From NCBI RefSeq assembly GCF_028858725.1, contig NC_084772.1, positions 18,391,548 through 18,455,547 of the forward strand: 64,000 bases of DNA. The letters run 5' to 3'. Shown here in pieces: positions 1-12,122 of the stretch. This stretch comes from Colius striatus (Eukaryota; Chordata; Aves; Coliiformes; Coliidae). Each line of letters opens with the position of its first letter. Within the stretch, counting starts at the first letter, position 1. The notes under the pieces were generated by a model that saw only the letters and a program-made list of their open reading frames with translations, made no database searches and had not been told where the DNA came from. Made by a program: the position numbers and the translations under genes.

Positions 1-1204
1 TTCTTGGAGTGAACCCAGCAGGATTTCAGAAAGCCCTAACCAGCATGTTTTTTTTCCTAATAACAATGACAATGTCAAATGCTCTGTACCTAAACTTACT
101 GTTGAATTAGCTTGCTTGAGTTAATTTCTGTCGTGCTATGCTTTTGGCCCATCTGCCCTCAAAGTAATTCAACTATACCTGTCCTTTGGAGGCAGATGAT
201 CTGATGAGGACTGAGTTGTCTTGGACTATATTATGCCCACATATTGGGGATGTGCCCTTTTTGTTCCTTCTGTCCTAGACACATTCCTCACAAGCTTACA
301 CAACTCCAATTGCTGTTCGGTGCTAAAACCTTCTTGCAGGCTTGAAGGAGCCAGAAACTGCAGTATGGTGTAGCAGCCAGGAGCATACAGATTGCCAGTA
401 CTATGGTAGGGGAATTTAGTCCCTCCCTCTTGCATCTAGGTTTCTTATGTGACTCACTTTAATGTGAAATTAAAGTTCCCTTGTTCTGATAGATTCATAG
501 CAGCTAATCCTCAGCTTTTAGAAAATAGTCAGGGCACATCTTCCAAAGGTCAAAAGGCATTTCTGGCAGCATACCGTCACTCCCTCATCTGCTAATGGGT
601 CTATCTCTGACAACACCTTCTGTGTTGCAGGCAATTAATAATGTTCATATTAGCCTCAGCTCAGCGCTGGCTTCTATTGCCAGAGTATGTCATGGAGAGA
701 GAGTGAGCTGAGGTGTCAAGTTGCTCAAGATTTTATAAGTGAAAATGATGGCATCTTGCATCTAAATACTGCAGAGCATGTTACATCCATCAGTTAATGT
801 AGGGTTGGATCTAGACAAGGTCTCAACAGGAGCTTTCTTTGCACACAAACCAAAACCTCTCTCAGTCAGTGCTTAAACTTACCATGCATTTCACATCATC
901 AAGCATAGCTTGCCCTCAGAATGAAGGCCTGAACCTTGGCGCCTCTTCGTTGGCTGTATACTAAACCTCAGGCTGTTATTGTTGTTGCTTCATGGCCCCA
1001 CAGCATTGTGTTTCATTTGTGCAGCAAAATTGCTTCAAGGGGAGGATTAGGGAACAACCATTCTTCTTCTCCTAGAGCCTTGCCTCATGGCACACGCCTT
1101 AAAGCTGTTTTACAGAATTTGAACCTCCTCATGTCACCTAAGGTTGAGAAGGCCTAAGGAATCAATTCTTAATTTCTAATTAATAACCTACCAGCTTTTC
1201 ATTA
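1..1204. other. Non-coding AT-rich flank
   Basis: I see no gene, RNA gene or recognisable transposon here. The open reading frames on both strands are short (under 75 codons), have no protein-like motifs and are not bounded by good splice sites. The sequence resembles the rest of the window: AT-rich and CpG-poor. Confidence 0.6.
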
Positions 1205-1900
1205 ATAATCTAATTAGCGGGGAAGACTCTGCTCCTGACTCCAGAAGATAGAGCTCTGCTGGGACTCCCTCCTGCCAGGAGCCACAGCCTTGTCCTGGGC
1301 TTGAGGGGTTGATTTGCAGCATCCACCCACCTCCTGCTTCTGAGGCCCCAGTTAACCCTCAGCATCCCGAGCAGCTGTGTACAGGATTTTACCTCCCATA
1401 AGCAATGCCAAAAAGGCTGTTTCCCAAAGGCAACCAAACCCTCCAGGAGTGAGTGCTGGGGAAGGATGTAGCTTGCCCTTATATTGGTGTGCCATGCTGG
1501 CCCTGGGATTGGCAACAGTCTGCGAAGGGTTAATGCAGGAGGAAGACTGTGTGGGACTGAAGTTAAAAAGTTAGTAATGTAGTAATTTTTAAACACTTCT
1601 TTTTGTTGTTGGTAGAGGATAGTTGCTGTTTCTGGAGGTGAAGGGTTGTGGTAAGTTGCTCATTTTGGGTGTGAAGGGCTGGAGGTCTGGATCGAGCCCC
1701 TCAGGGTGGCAAGCTCTGCCCGTGGCCTTGCCGTGACGTCTGGCCCCTCTGTGGTGAGGAGGGAGGCCATGGCAGCAGGCCCAGTCCTGTTCCATATGGC
1801 TGTGGGAGCACACGGGAGGCTTCCAGTTCCTTGTTGCCCTCTCATCCCTTTTTGTGGAGTGGTGAGATGGTCCTATATCCATGCTATGTTCTTCTGCAGA
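1205..1900. other. Mildly GC-rich block, no gene recognised
   Basis: This block is clearly richer in G and C than its surroundings and holds a handful of CpGs, including a TGACGTC word near 1734 that resembles a CRE half-palindrome. CpG density is still too low for a CpG island. Overlapping frames of 60-130 codons exist on both strands, as GC-rich DNA produces by having fewer stop codons, but none reads like a known protein. It could be a decayed transposon, a regulatory element or an old untranslated exon. I cannot choose between these. Confidence 0.4.
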
Positions 1901-3381
1901 AGCTAACTGCTCGTCTTGGCTCAAACCCCATGTTACAGCAAGCATTTTCTTGGAGTGAATCATCTACCCCATGACTTGATTATTTATTTGTTTATTAAAA
2001 TCAGTCCCTTTCCTGTGAAACAGGATGCAGATATGCCTTTGTTTTTTTCAGGCACCACCTACTTCTGGTTGGTCTGGTAACTCACTCAGTTGTTTGGCTC
2101 ATTTGGGGAGTTTAAGAAACTATCCAAATCCCAATGCTCCCATACAAAGGCTCTGCATACTGTAGTACAACTGGTGCTGTTATCTGCAGGCTATATCCTT
2201 TGAAAATCCTATAGCTTTGTTTGTAAACTATTGAGGTTCTTCTTTTGAGGATGGAACTTAGAGTTGGTGGAAATCTGGACCCTTAAGAAACAATGGGAAA
2301 TGGTTGTTCACTCGTTTTTAATCTTAATGAGATCTAAGCTATTTTGGTTTTTATTTTACCTCCCTGTCTTTCTGCCTGAAGAAGAAAGTAGTCTGCCCTC
2401 CTTTTTAATGTATAAGTGGTGAACCTTTTGCATTTATATAGAGTGTTATAATTGCTACTGGTAGTTTCTGGTATGTTTGGATTGAATTCCAATCCCTCTC
2501 AAGTATTAATTTATACCCATGTGTAATGAAGATACTGGAGCAGAGGTGGTGGTGCATGTGAGGGCTTGGACTTGAAAGCACAATTGTCTTAGTTTTGGTG
2601 CAGTGTGTAAGTAGAGGAAGATATAGACTAGCAGCAGTTGGGGAATCTGTCAAGCATTGTTCATAGTGGGAAGCTCTTGCTGTTGCTGTGGAACTCAAAG
2701 TAGTTGACAGCTCCTTTAAAGGCATTTCCCTTTCAGTCTGCCTACTTGCCTTTGCTTGCCCAGGTTTCTGCTCATCCTCACCAGTGCAGTAGCCACCTGT
2801 GGTGGGGCAGAGCAGAAAGTGGTGGCAGCTGGCTCTTCTAGATGAGAAAGTAAGGGAGAAATATCACTCGGGAGAGTTTTGACACTACTGAAAATGTGGG
2901 AAGGCTAGTGCTAAGTAACCCTGGTGACTGCAAGAAAACAAGTCAAAAAATGACTGGATTGTTGTGATAATGGGGAGTGGCAAGAGAGGTGGAGCTGGAA
3001 ATGCAAACGGGAATTCATGTGTAATCTTTGGTCCATCTGCCTGATGATACTTTCTGGATTGCAACATAACCAATCCAGAGATAGCACTTTCTCCAAAAGT
3101 CAGGTCCTCTCTTCCAAACAGGAAAAGGTTTTTTTATAATTGAAGGGCATGCACCTTTGAAACTTTGTCCTAGATTTGAGTTCATTGAATCAAAAGCCAG
3201 TTCTGCCATTACCTGAGCAGTTAATAAAATCTATTGCCTTATGATGGATTTTTTTCCTGAAGGCTAGAATTGATCTGTCTTTGTTGTGATTTGTGAGACT
3301 GAGGGGGATGTGAAATGTGTTCCCTTGATTCGTGTCAATGTGGATCAACGAATATGGATGATAATTTTTGGTAGCTTTATT
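1901..3381. other. Non-coding stretch, nothing recognised
   Basis: The sequence is AT-rich. A polypyrimidine-AG word occurs near 2050, but no strong donor follows it. Several overlapping minus-strand frames at 2400-3200 are short and lack any domain-like pattern. Confidence 0.55.
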
Positions 3382-3416
3382 TGTTCTTGTGTAACTTGTT
3401 CTTGGTTTTCCTAATG

Positions 3417-3540
3417 GCAGCTTGACAGATGTCCTGGAAGTCTAGCTTGAACCAGGTTTTTATAAGGAGGGTGTTTCTGCTTCTTGTAACAGCAGCTTGG
3501 CAGATGTTTTGGGGAGATTAGTTTGAACCAGTTTTGCAGA
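3417..3540 (+). repeat. Two-copy direct repeat inside the LTR U3 (period about 75 bp)
   Basis: The word GCAGCTTGACAGATGT at 3417 recurs as GCAGCTTGGCAGATGT at 3492, each followed by a similar TAG(C/T)TTGAACCAG segment about 27 bases later. Duplicated enhancer blocks are common in retroviral U3 regions. The copies have diverged by several substitutions, so the duplication is old or predates insertion. A TATAAG word at 3461 lies in the first copy but sits about 370 bp before the polyadenylation signal, so it need not be the LTR's TATA box. Confidence 0.7.
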
Positions 3541-3830
3541 GATATACACACGGAGGTCGCCTGGGGGACACCGTGAGGAAGACTACTGACTTCGTCCAAC
3601 GACAACCTAAAGAGGGTGAAAAAGACCCCTGAGATGGAACAAAGCATGCACGAGAAGCAGAGGACCCCTTCCCAGAAATGATTAACATTTTTCAGCCCCT
3701 TCGAGGAAAAGTCATGAATACGTACAAGGCCTACCCTACTTAATGTGAACTCGGGATGTGACGGGTGTGCGTCCTGATAGAGCAGAGGCTCTCAGTGCAC
3801 CCAGCGCTGTTTGCTTGCTCTTATTCACCC

Positions 3831-3836
3831 AATAAA
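3831..3836 (+). promoter_or_regulatory. LTR polyadenylation signal AATAAA
   Basis: A canonical AATAAA hexamer lies about 60 bases before the inferred 3' edge of the LTR, as expected at the end of R. It fixes the element's orientation as plus strand. Confidence 0.65.
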
Positions 3837-3978
3837 TTCCTAAACTCAACCAGAATCCTGCTTGGGGATACTTCATTTATCACAGGGACAACACAAAATA
3901 TAATCTGTATTTTGCCTGCCCTGAAAAATGTCACGGTGTTCTTCTAGGGCTTGGAAGTAACTAAAACTGCAGGGGTCA

Positions 3979-3992
3979 TTTTTTTTTTTTTT
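3979..3992 (+). repeat. Poly-T tract (T14)
   Basis: An uninterrupted run of 14 T lies about 85 bases beyond the LTR. Equivalent runs occur at 6302-6315 (14), 31098-31110 (13) and 41726-41738 (13). There is no SINE or processed-gene body attached to it. Confidence 0.9.
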
Positions 3993-4463
3993 GATTTATT
4001 GAAAATAAAGCCTACCTTATTAACATTTTAATAAAGAGAATCTCTTTGCAGCGGTGCTCAGAGTTCCTCTTATTTCTCTCTGTGCAATTCCATTCTCTAA
4101 AAGGGAAAACACTATTGAGATCTGTAAGGCATGATTTGTTAGACTGAAACTAAACACACAAATACACCAAAGCAAAATGCTTTCTAAAGGTGCTGTGTTT
4201 GTGAGAGGTGCTTGCCCAATATGTGTGATGCAAAATGGGGATGCTTTGTGAAGAAATCATCCTTGTAAAGCCATTGGTTCTGGTCATCAGACTCTATCCA
4301 ATGCTTTAGTGATGATGCTGCTGATCTATTTGGGAAGTTGGCTGGCTCTCAAGGCAGAGTCTCTTCTCAAAGGCTGTTTCACAGTGAAAATATGCTCAGT
4401 GCAGCTGAGTGCATGAATGAAAAAGCCTCTGGTACCTTCTAGTCTGGCAAAATGCAGCACGAA

Positions 4464-4573
4464 ACTCAACTTACTCTGTCCTTTCTGCTGTCCCAGGTAA
4501 GTAATGTGTGTTTTTTCCTTGCTTTCTTCTTCTTTCTCTTGTGCATTTGGATTTGAAAGTATTTGTAATTCAG
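4464..4573 (+). promoter_or_regulatory. Candidate recursive splice site with possible RS-exon
   Basis: A pyrimidine-rich tract (about 4470-4494) ends in CAG at 4494-4496 and is followed directly by GTAAGT at 4497-4502. A full 3' splice site is thus fused to a perfect 5' splice site with no exon between them. A branch-point-like CTTAC lies about 25 bases before the AG. In vertebrates, recursive splice sites in very long introns are usually followed by a short RS-exon with its own donor. Here CAG|GTATGA at 4571-4579 would close a 77-nt RS-exon (4497-4573), which has stop codons early in every frame. All of this is seen in the sequence; use as a splice site is inference and a chance match is possible. 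Confidence 0.3.
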
Positions 4574-5879
4574 GTATGATTTCTGAGTAATTATACGTTG
4601 CTTGAATTACTGTTGAAAGATGCAAGATCTCTGCTCTAAGCCAGTTGCTAGGAATGTAGAATCTCCTAGTTCCTTGATTTACAATTACAACAAATTTGCT
4701 GTGTGATATATAGCATTTTTTTTGTTTCCCTTCAGGAAGGGTGGTGGTGGGGGGGAATCTTTCAAATGTCTCGGTTGCAGCTGCAGCGGCAATATTTTCT
4801 GTCATATCAAATGCTGCAACTTTGATTTGCCTTTTCCCTCCGTGGCTTTTGCTGGGTTTTGCAGGTTTATAGCCTGTTACAGGCAGCTCACAAGATCTAT
4901 TTTTTTAAAAAGGTGGGGGGAATATGGAGGAAAAATAAAATCAGACCTTGCAAAAGGTTTCCTTCTCTGTACTCTCTTGATAGATGTGTAATACTCCGTT
5001 AGTGACTTGCTATGTAGCCTTTCTCTTATTAAATGTAATAGATCCCCCTCTGCCAGAAAGCAGAGGGAAAAACACCCAGCTTTAAAAACACAGAGCTGCT
5101 AAAGCGCTGCTGCTGCTGTCTGTCAAAGCCAAGGGACTCGCTGGGCTTTGACTTCTCAATACCTTCTGGTTGCTCTCTTTTTCTCTCCCTGCTGTGACAG
5201 GGCTCACTTTTTGGGAGCTCTGGGGAGGTTTGGAAATCCTTTGTTGTCCGGCTTAAATGCATTCTTCTTTCTTTTGTCTTAGGAGCTCTGTAAACTCTTG
5301 CTTTTAGTGAGGGTGGCACTGGCATGCTGTGCATCGAGTAGAGATAAAAGTTAATTCCTTTTCCACTTGCTATCGAGTGGGTTTGTTAACCCTTAGGGGT
5401 TTGGTAGGTTTTAGAGCATCAAAGTAGTGCTTGGGACACTGAGTCTGTGCACTTGTGTTTGTGTAACTGCCATCTCCAATGGGCATTTAGTCTGTTTTTT
5501 CAAAGTAGGATGATAAGGAGAAAAATGATGAGGGATCACTGTTGGGAGAGCTTAATTACTGAGAGGAGATACACCAAGTGTGTGTCAGTAGGAAGCAGTA
5601 GAGTGAGTTGAATGCATGTATGCTGTGGATCAAGGCTAAGGATATTTGGGTCCTGGTTTAACCTAATAAAGGGTAAAATGAATGTGGGTGGCTGAAGTTA
5701 TGGGACAGTGGGAGATTCGGAGACTGGGGATGCATGTGAACAAGTACATAGGCATTTGGATGTGTTCTGGATAACAATCCTGCTTCAGGGAGTGTAACAA
5801 ATGAAAGCAGCTGCTTTGAGCCGTAGGTATGTTGCCTCAATGCTCTGGTGAAGGATGAGTTTGAGGACCCAGAACAGCA
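4574..5879. other. Non-coding, mixed composition; possible regulatory DNA
   Basis: I recognise no gene. A G-run (GGTGGTGGTGGGGGGG-like) sits at 4741-4756, followed by E-box-like CAGCTGCAG. Around 5100-5300 the DNA is richer in G and C, with a short CTG run and SOX-like CTTTGTT. The 159-codon minus-strand frame covering 4326-4805 overlaps the splice-like site and shows no recognisable domain, so I treat it as chance. Confidence 0.45.
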
Positions 5880-6260
5880 TGTGCTGGGGTTACAAGCAGA
5901 GTTTCTTGCAGGGCCTCCCTGACAGCTCAGGCTGAGGCTCTGTGGACTGTGTAGGAGGGCTGGCCAGCGGGCAGCTCGCCAGCTCTGCTGAGGCTGGCTG
6001 CAGCGAGTGGGCAGGCTGCCGTTCCTGGGGAGGGCTGAGCAGCTCTCTGGTGGGCTGAGGGTGCCCAAAGGGCTCCTTGGGAGGAGAGGTTGTCAAAGGG
6101 GGCTGAGATCCAGCCTGGAGAGGCAGCTGGGCTGGCAGAGCTGCCAGTGGGAGGCAAAGCTCAGGGAGCAGGGAGCTAGGGGAAGAGGGCAGAGACAGGG
6201 TAAAGGTAACCTCTGGATATACAGAGCTGGTGCTCCCTCACCTTGGGCTTGAGACCTGCC
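5880..6260. other. G-rich block on + strand
   Basis: About 380 bases are strongly G-skewed on the plus strand, with repeated GGCTG, GAGG and CAGCTGGG-like words and only a few CpGs. Overlapping frames in both directions (60-136 codons) reflect low stop-codon frequency and read as low-complexity peptides. The block ends before a polypyrimidine tract and T14 run at 6302-6315. It may be a decayed transposon or a G-quadruplex-prone regulatory segment. I see no gene in it. Confidence 0.45.
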
Positions 6261-6315
6261 ATCTGGACCACAGATTGCTTGGCTTTCTCTCTTTCCAGGT
6301 CTTTTTTTTTTTTTT

Positions 6316-9300
6316 GTCCATCTTCTTTAGCACACTACTGAATTAATTAGCTTGAGTTTGGAGGGGTTTTTTAGCAGTCTCTTGTAAGAAGAGCAGTATC
6401 TATGTGATAGAGGAGGACAGACTTCTAAAGCCTGTTAGAACCATGTAGCTGGCATCTTTGTAAAATCAGTATCTACTTAAAATCTGACAAGGTGCAAAAG
6501 ACCTTATTCTTAAAACAATTGTACACTTCAATGACAACTTTCAGCAATACTTAAAGAATTTCTTGTTGGGCTGAGATGAGTTCTAGTATTCTACAGGGTC
6601 AAGTTTGTGGTGCTCTATCTTTGCTTTCTATTTAAATGCTTAAACTGCAACTCACCTTCTTTATTAACATATGTAACTTTATCTAGCAATGCCTCTACCT
6701 GGTGATTTAATAAATCTCCAAGTATACTTTAAAAAAAGCTAATGGATTGGGGAATGAATTGGACTGTAATAAGGGAGTGTATACAATTCTATCTTCAGGT
6801 ATACGTGGCTGAGTATTGGTAGGTTAAAGTATGAACTGACGGTACAAACGTGCTAGGGAAAGAAAAGGGAGTTACTGAAGTGCTGTTTGGCTTTTCTCTT
6901 TGACACACCACATGCACAATTTTCATGACAGGAAAAGTAAACAGAAGAATGTGAGAAACAACATATTAAACAAATGCAACCATCTGTCTGTGTAGTGGTT
7001 GTAACACATTTTGAGGGTTTTCTCAGAACTTTCCTTTTTCTCCCCTAGCAATAATGTCTCCTATAATACAATGCTAGTGGAACCAGCAAAGCTCAGTTTT
7101 GATAAAATGATTTCTAAGCAAGAGCAGTCCAGTAATGCAATACTTTCTGTGGAAGCAGATGATGGGAATAACTTAATTTCAAAGTAATGATAGCAAAGTT
7201 TACTACACAGAAAGTAGTTTGAGGAAATTCCTATGTTCATAAAAACAGGACTTGAAAAGGGTTATTTTTTATTAGAAGATCTTATCTTAAATGAATAACT
7301 TTCCTTTTTATGTTTTCTTGGCATACATCTAATTGAACTGCACCTGTTGAACATAAAAAAAAAAAGGCTTGAGCTTTAAAGGGATGAGGAATCACTTTTT
7401 CACCTTGGCCAAACGGCCCATTAAGTGTTTGTAAAAGCTGTGGTAAACAAGTGGGGGATAAATGAGTTTTTTCATTTGCAAAGGATTAGTCTACACTACT
7501 ACCAACTCTTTTTCTTGTTTTCACCAAGAGGAAAAATGAAGCACCTTCCTCAGCTACTCCAGCTAATGTTCAAGTAATCCTTTAATTCAGGATCACTTTT
7601 ATTATAGACACGCTTTGTAGTTTTTATATTGCTTTATTGATCTGAAACTGACACTAAAAACAAAGTGTACTCTGGTAACTTGTGCAGTTCACTATACAGT
7701 GTATAGTAAGCAGTAAATACATGGAGGTGTTAAAATCTGTCAGGTAAGTGTGTTTTCATCTTTTTTTTTCCTCGTGGGATATTTTCTAAGGCCTATATAA
7801 AAAAATATTGGTTTTAAACCAAAAGCTGTTCACCGGCTTGCTTTTGTATTTTATACATTTCATGCAGACAAGTGAATCAACATTTGCACATGAAGAAAAA
7901 TTTCCTCTAAACTTTGACAGTGATTGTCATATTTCACTGAATTGCAGCTCAGTTGAAAAAAATGTATAGATTTCCAAAGCTTGTCATAATAGTGAATAAA
8001 GGAAATTAGTCTGAAAACTCTTTCCCCATACTGCTGCATTCCTAAGCTTTATGTTTTTTTCAAGCTTCTCCAGAAGAGGGCTCTGTGCACAGCTTGAAAG
8101 GCAGCACCCATATATTAAAAGCAAAAGAAATTTATCAGCTTCGGGCTAAAAGAGAAATCTTGCTCTTATGAAGTCTGTTGATATAATGTCAAGATTACAC
8201 TCAAATTCTGACCAAGCATTTCCCTGTTGTGTTGCTTATTTTTTTTTGAAGATTGCTAATTTTGGGTTCTAGAGAATGAGTCCTATATCTCTTATGCTAT
8301 ATCCAAGTTGTAAAACTGCTTCAAAAATGTTACATAAAATTCACAATTGAATTTCTCTGTGTTTATTTGTACTGATGAGCATATTGTGAGCGGGCTGACA
8401 CTTATTTCTGACAGTTTTGGGCCATCATGCTTGGTTATGTAGTCAAAAAGAACTTCCACTTACATCTCATTTGAAAGATGGTTTGTCTCAAAGCACAGAG
8501 GCATTCCAGCAATTCTACTGTGCTCTGTGATCAGTATTGTCTTGGATGGAATGTTTGCCTCTGGTGAATTAGTATGACTCTAGGCACTAGCTCCAACTTT
8601 TAAAGGAGATTCTTACCTAGGACTTGACCAGACTCCTCACTGCTAGGCAAGGAGGCTTTGTTAAAATAGGTGGCACTGCAATCAAACACACTTTATTGTG
8701 TACTACTTGAGACTTTATCTTTCAAGTTATTATGTAGCTCAGGCAATATGTTGGGACCTGACTTATGTTTCTGATGATCACAAATTGAAAAAGATTATTC
8801 TAGTACATATATGGTCTTTGTGTTGTGATCTATTGGGGAGTATTGACTTGATTTTTAGTGTCTTATCAGCTTGGAATTGATATCTTCTGAAAGATATCTG
8901 AAAGACTAGTGCAAGAGGATCTATTAGAACTATTTAGATAACAACAGTGGTGCTGGTTCAAGACTACATGAAGTTCTGCCTTTCATTTTCTTCCTGTTGG
9001 TTGTCAGATAAATAGACTCTTCACATTCTATTAATATGTAAGGGCAAGCTAGATAACAGAGCTGTTATTGTTATACCTTTCCTGTATCACTGCTGGAGTT
9101 GCATCTCTAATCTTGAGCTGCTGGGTTGTACCAGTGTGTTGTGTTCCAGGATTTTGGCCTCAGGTTTCAGAGTTCCTGTGCCAGCATAAGCCTTTCAGGA
9201 GAAGAGGTTTTTATTTGGGACTTGAGGCAGAAATGTGTGATTAGTAAGTTTTTAATTGTTTCAAGGCAATAATTTATTCACTCCTTGACAGATGCAAGTA

Positions 9301-12120
9301 CCAAATTCACCTTTGTGTGTGTTACTAGTATTCTAATTGGCAAAGCTTCATTTGTGTAGGCAAAAAGACAAATCTACCATGTCCACTGGGGAGGAGAGAC
9401 AGAATGAAAGGGATTTATCATCCTTAGGAGACTAAGTGGGCTATAGTTCTTGCCAGTTAACTCTGGACGATATTAGTGGGTTCTTGATCATGGCCATATG
9501 GTTGCACCGTGTCCTGCCCTAGTCACCAGATGGATGGGACCAGCCCAGATGGGAGATTGTGTTTTTCTGTCACTTCGTGTGTCCTGCAGCTAGCACAATG
9601 TTAGTATATACAAATCAGAAGGATATTAAATGCCAAAGAGGAGTGAAAAACAAGACTTGTTTTATTAACCACTATTTCAATATTCAAAGGTTTTGGGAAT
9701 TTGCCCACTATTTTTTTTTCTTTAATGTTGTGATGTGAACTGTATTCTCTGTCAAATGGAGGAATCCAATTCCTTGAAAGCCTTAATGTTTCATATGAAG
9801 GGAACTTCTTCCAATTCTAACTTATCCAATATTCTACTGTTTTGCACCATTAATTTTCTTGACTAAAGAAAAAGCGGAATTTAAGATTTATTTTGATGGA
9901 GTTGGTTAAAACAGTTCTAAGAGCAGACTAAAATAAATGAGCTATTCAGAATAGGGTGGAGTGAACCTTTTCAACACATAGCAGTTATCAGTATCTCTAA
10001 CCACTTGGAGAAGCTGATTAAGGTGTTTAAATAACTTCTGATATCTATGAATATCCATGGATGGTTGTCTAATTTGATATCTTTGTAGGCCTTTTTTTAG
10101 GGAGCTCAACATCCACATTGAAGCTTTTGAAGTGTCTCAAATTTGGGCACCTTTATGGAGGTCTTTGAAATTAATAATTTTTTATTGCCTAATATTCCTT
10201 GGATTCCATTTGAGAAAGGTTCTACTCCCCAAACTATCATGAAAAAAATCCAAACTCTAATAATAGCTGTCTATTTGACTCTAAACTCTTTTATTCTCTT
10301 GCTGTGAACAACTAATGTTGAATCCCTTATTGGTAATGGCAATGTATATATTTCTGAAAGCTAATATTTAATTTCCAAGGACTTTCCAGTCTGGTATGTA
10401 ATGAAGAGCAAATAATTCCTGTGTGTATGAAAGCTATGTTAATAGGAGTACAGACAAAGTGGGTTTCTAAAAGTTTGACAAAGTTTCTGGCAAATGAGTA
10501 ATTATGCAGATGGACCTCGTGGTACCCGTGTGTAACAAGGAATCAGTGCTGAGGACCAGAGATTCTAGGCCATTAAGCTGTCACAGCACAGTTAATGTGG
10601 CTGTATGAAAAGAAGTATGTATATATACTACTTGGATTTAGGATAAGAGATGCTTTTATTTTGCAAATGTCTGTACCTACTGGCTTTTCTCATCCATTAC
10701 TACTTGTGTACTGAAGACTATTGAAGGTTATCCCCTTTCCTCCCCTGAGCTATGTTAAGTGTGAGTGCTGCTAATCAGCTGCAGGGCAAAGTTGGCAAGC
10801 TTGGCTGGAAACACAGCTGGGGAGCACTAATTCCATACATTAATGGCTGTCTGCCACATGGACAGTAACACATCTGTGGCAGAGGTAAAAAGAGATGAAT
10901 AACTGCTCATGTTGCTTCAAATCAACCCATAAAACTGTTAGCATGCTGAATTTTGTTTGAATTGCTTTAGAGAAAAAAAAGAATGTTATAATATACTTAT
11001 GCTGATAATTGGCCCATCTACTTTATAGGCACTTGATCTATTTCTATACATTGTCTTGGCATAACTTGGAATTCCAAGCAGAGTTTTTGTGCAAACTGTC
11101 TTTACAGAAGAGTCTCAGAGTCAAACATAGAGGATTTTTAACCTGTAAGAGTAAAATTGGCAGCTGTCCATGGATTCACCTTATAAAGACAGAAATTCTA
11201 AGCTGCTGCAAATTCATCCACCTGGGATCTATCCCAGTATGCATGAGTTAGGAGCATGATCCATAGCTTGTATACACAGTGTACAAGGGCAGAGACAGAG
11301 AAAATCATGTAAAGTTGTCCTTTCCACAGCCTATTATAGTTTTCATGCTGTAGGACAGTCTTTGAAGTGTATCTGTTATATTTTAACTTTGAGCTAACTG
11401 TTGGTAACCGTTTGGGAACAGAGAAAACACTGGGAGCAGTGTTTCCAAGATCTTTTTCCATAGACAAACTTGATGGCTTTGATTTTCCCTGCTGCCAAAT
11501 AAGGTGTAGTAATACATTTCTCTAGAGACGGTACTCTGTGTTCCCTGAGGAACCATGTTCTATCAGACAACAAACAGCTATATCAAAATGTGAGAGCTGA
11601 ATATAGCATTGATCTATAGTTGACAAAGCAGGAAACCCAGAGCATCTGGTACTTTGCTCTCTAAATGAATGGAGATGGAATTAGCTATTAGAATTGGATG
11701 GGCATTTCCTTCCCGGTTAAAGTCATTGTTTCAGAGCTCTGTCAGAGGAAGCTGAGCAACTGTGCTATGCAACAGGAATGGATATCTCAGGTTTGAGCCG
11801 TTCAGTAGTTAGATAACTAGCCAGATTCAAAGGTGTGCAGCTTGACCTTCTGCCAAGATAACTTGTCTTGCAAGTGTCAGGGAGTTATGGATATTATCTG
11901 CCATCTTTATTCAGGTGAAACACAAAATGAAAAGCCTGTGAGTAAAGATAAATGAGAATGAAATTAAAAGAGGACAATACATAAAAATCAGTTTGATTTC
12001 TGGACATTTGTGTTGGCCTGCTACCTGAAGGCTGTATTGTGTGTAGGCTAAGTGGCTTTACTATTTTGCAACATGCCTTTTCATAATTCATCATCTGAGT
12101 GAACTAACTGGACTCTGAAG
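6316..12120. other. Long AT-rich non-coding stretch
   Basis: No protein-like frame, RNA gene or recognisable transposon was found. Small items include an A11 run at 7355-7365, a perfect but isolated donor word CAG|GTAAGT at 7741-7749 with no convincing acceptor before it, and TA-rich words near 10620. It looks like ordinary intron or intergenic DNA. Confidence 0.6.
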
Positions 12121-12122
12121 TC

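Larger units (their letters stand above)
3382..3893 (+). mobile_element. Solo LTR of an avian endogenous retrovirus (boundaries approximate)
   Basis: The block is more CpG-containing and less AT-rich than its surroundings and has LTR architecture. It opens near a TGTT word at about 3382, carries a duplicated upstream (U3-like) segment, has an AATAAA polyadenylation signal at 3831-3836 and ends in a terminal ...GGGACAACA near 3893. The words around 3790-3880 (CACCCAGCGCTG, then AATAAATTCC, then a T-rich stretch and GGGACAACA) fit the R-U5 end of avian class II/III-type LTRs as I know them. No gag, pol or env lies on either side, so it appears to be a solo LTR left by recombination between the two ends of a provirus. 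I could not find a clean target-site duplication, so both edges may be off by tens of bases, and the family is not assigned. Confidence 0.75.

Noticed and set aside
4326..4805. 159-codon minus-strand open frame with an alanine-rich start
   Set aside because: The alanine run comes from a GCAGCTGCAGCGGC patch on the other strand. There is no known domain, and the plus-strand splice-like features occupy the same DNA.
5880..6260. Overlapping frames on both strands in the G-rich block as genes
   Set aside because: They come from low stop-codon frequency in GC-rich DNA and translate to low-complexity peptides.
7571..7595. TTCAAGTAATCC word, like the start of miR-26
   Set aside because: The match ends after the first 12 bases, and no hairpin arm is visible.
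7741..7749. Perfect donor CAG|GTAAGT
   Set aside because: It is preceded by purine-rich DNA without a credible acceptor or open exon, so it is probably chance.
9520..9545. CACCAGATGGATGG as a CTCF site
   Set aside because: It lacks the GGC core expected after AGATG/AGGTG, so the match is too weak.
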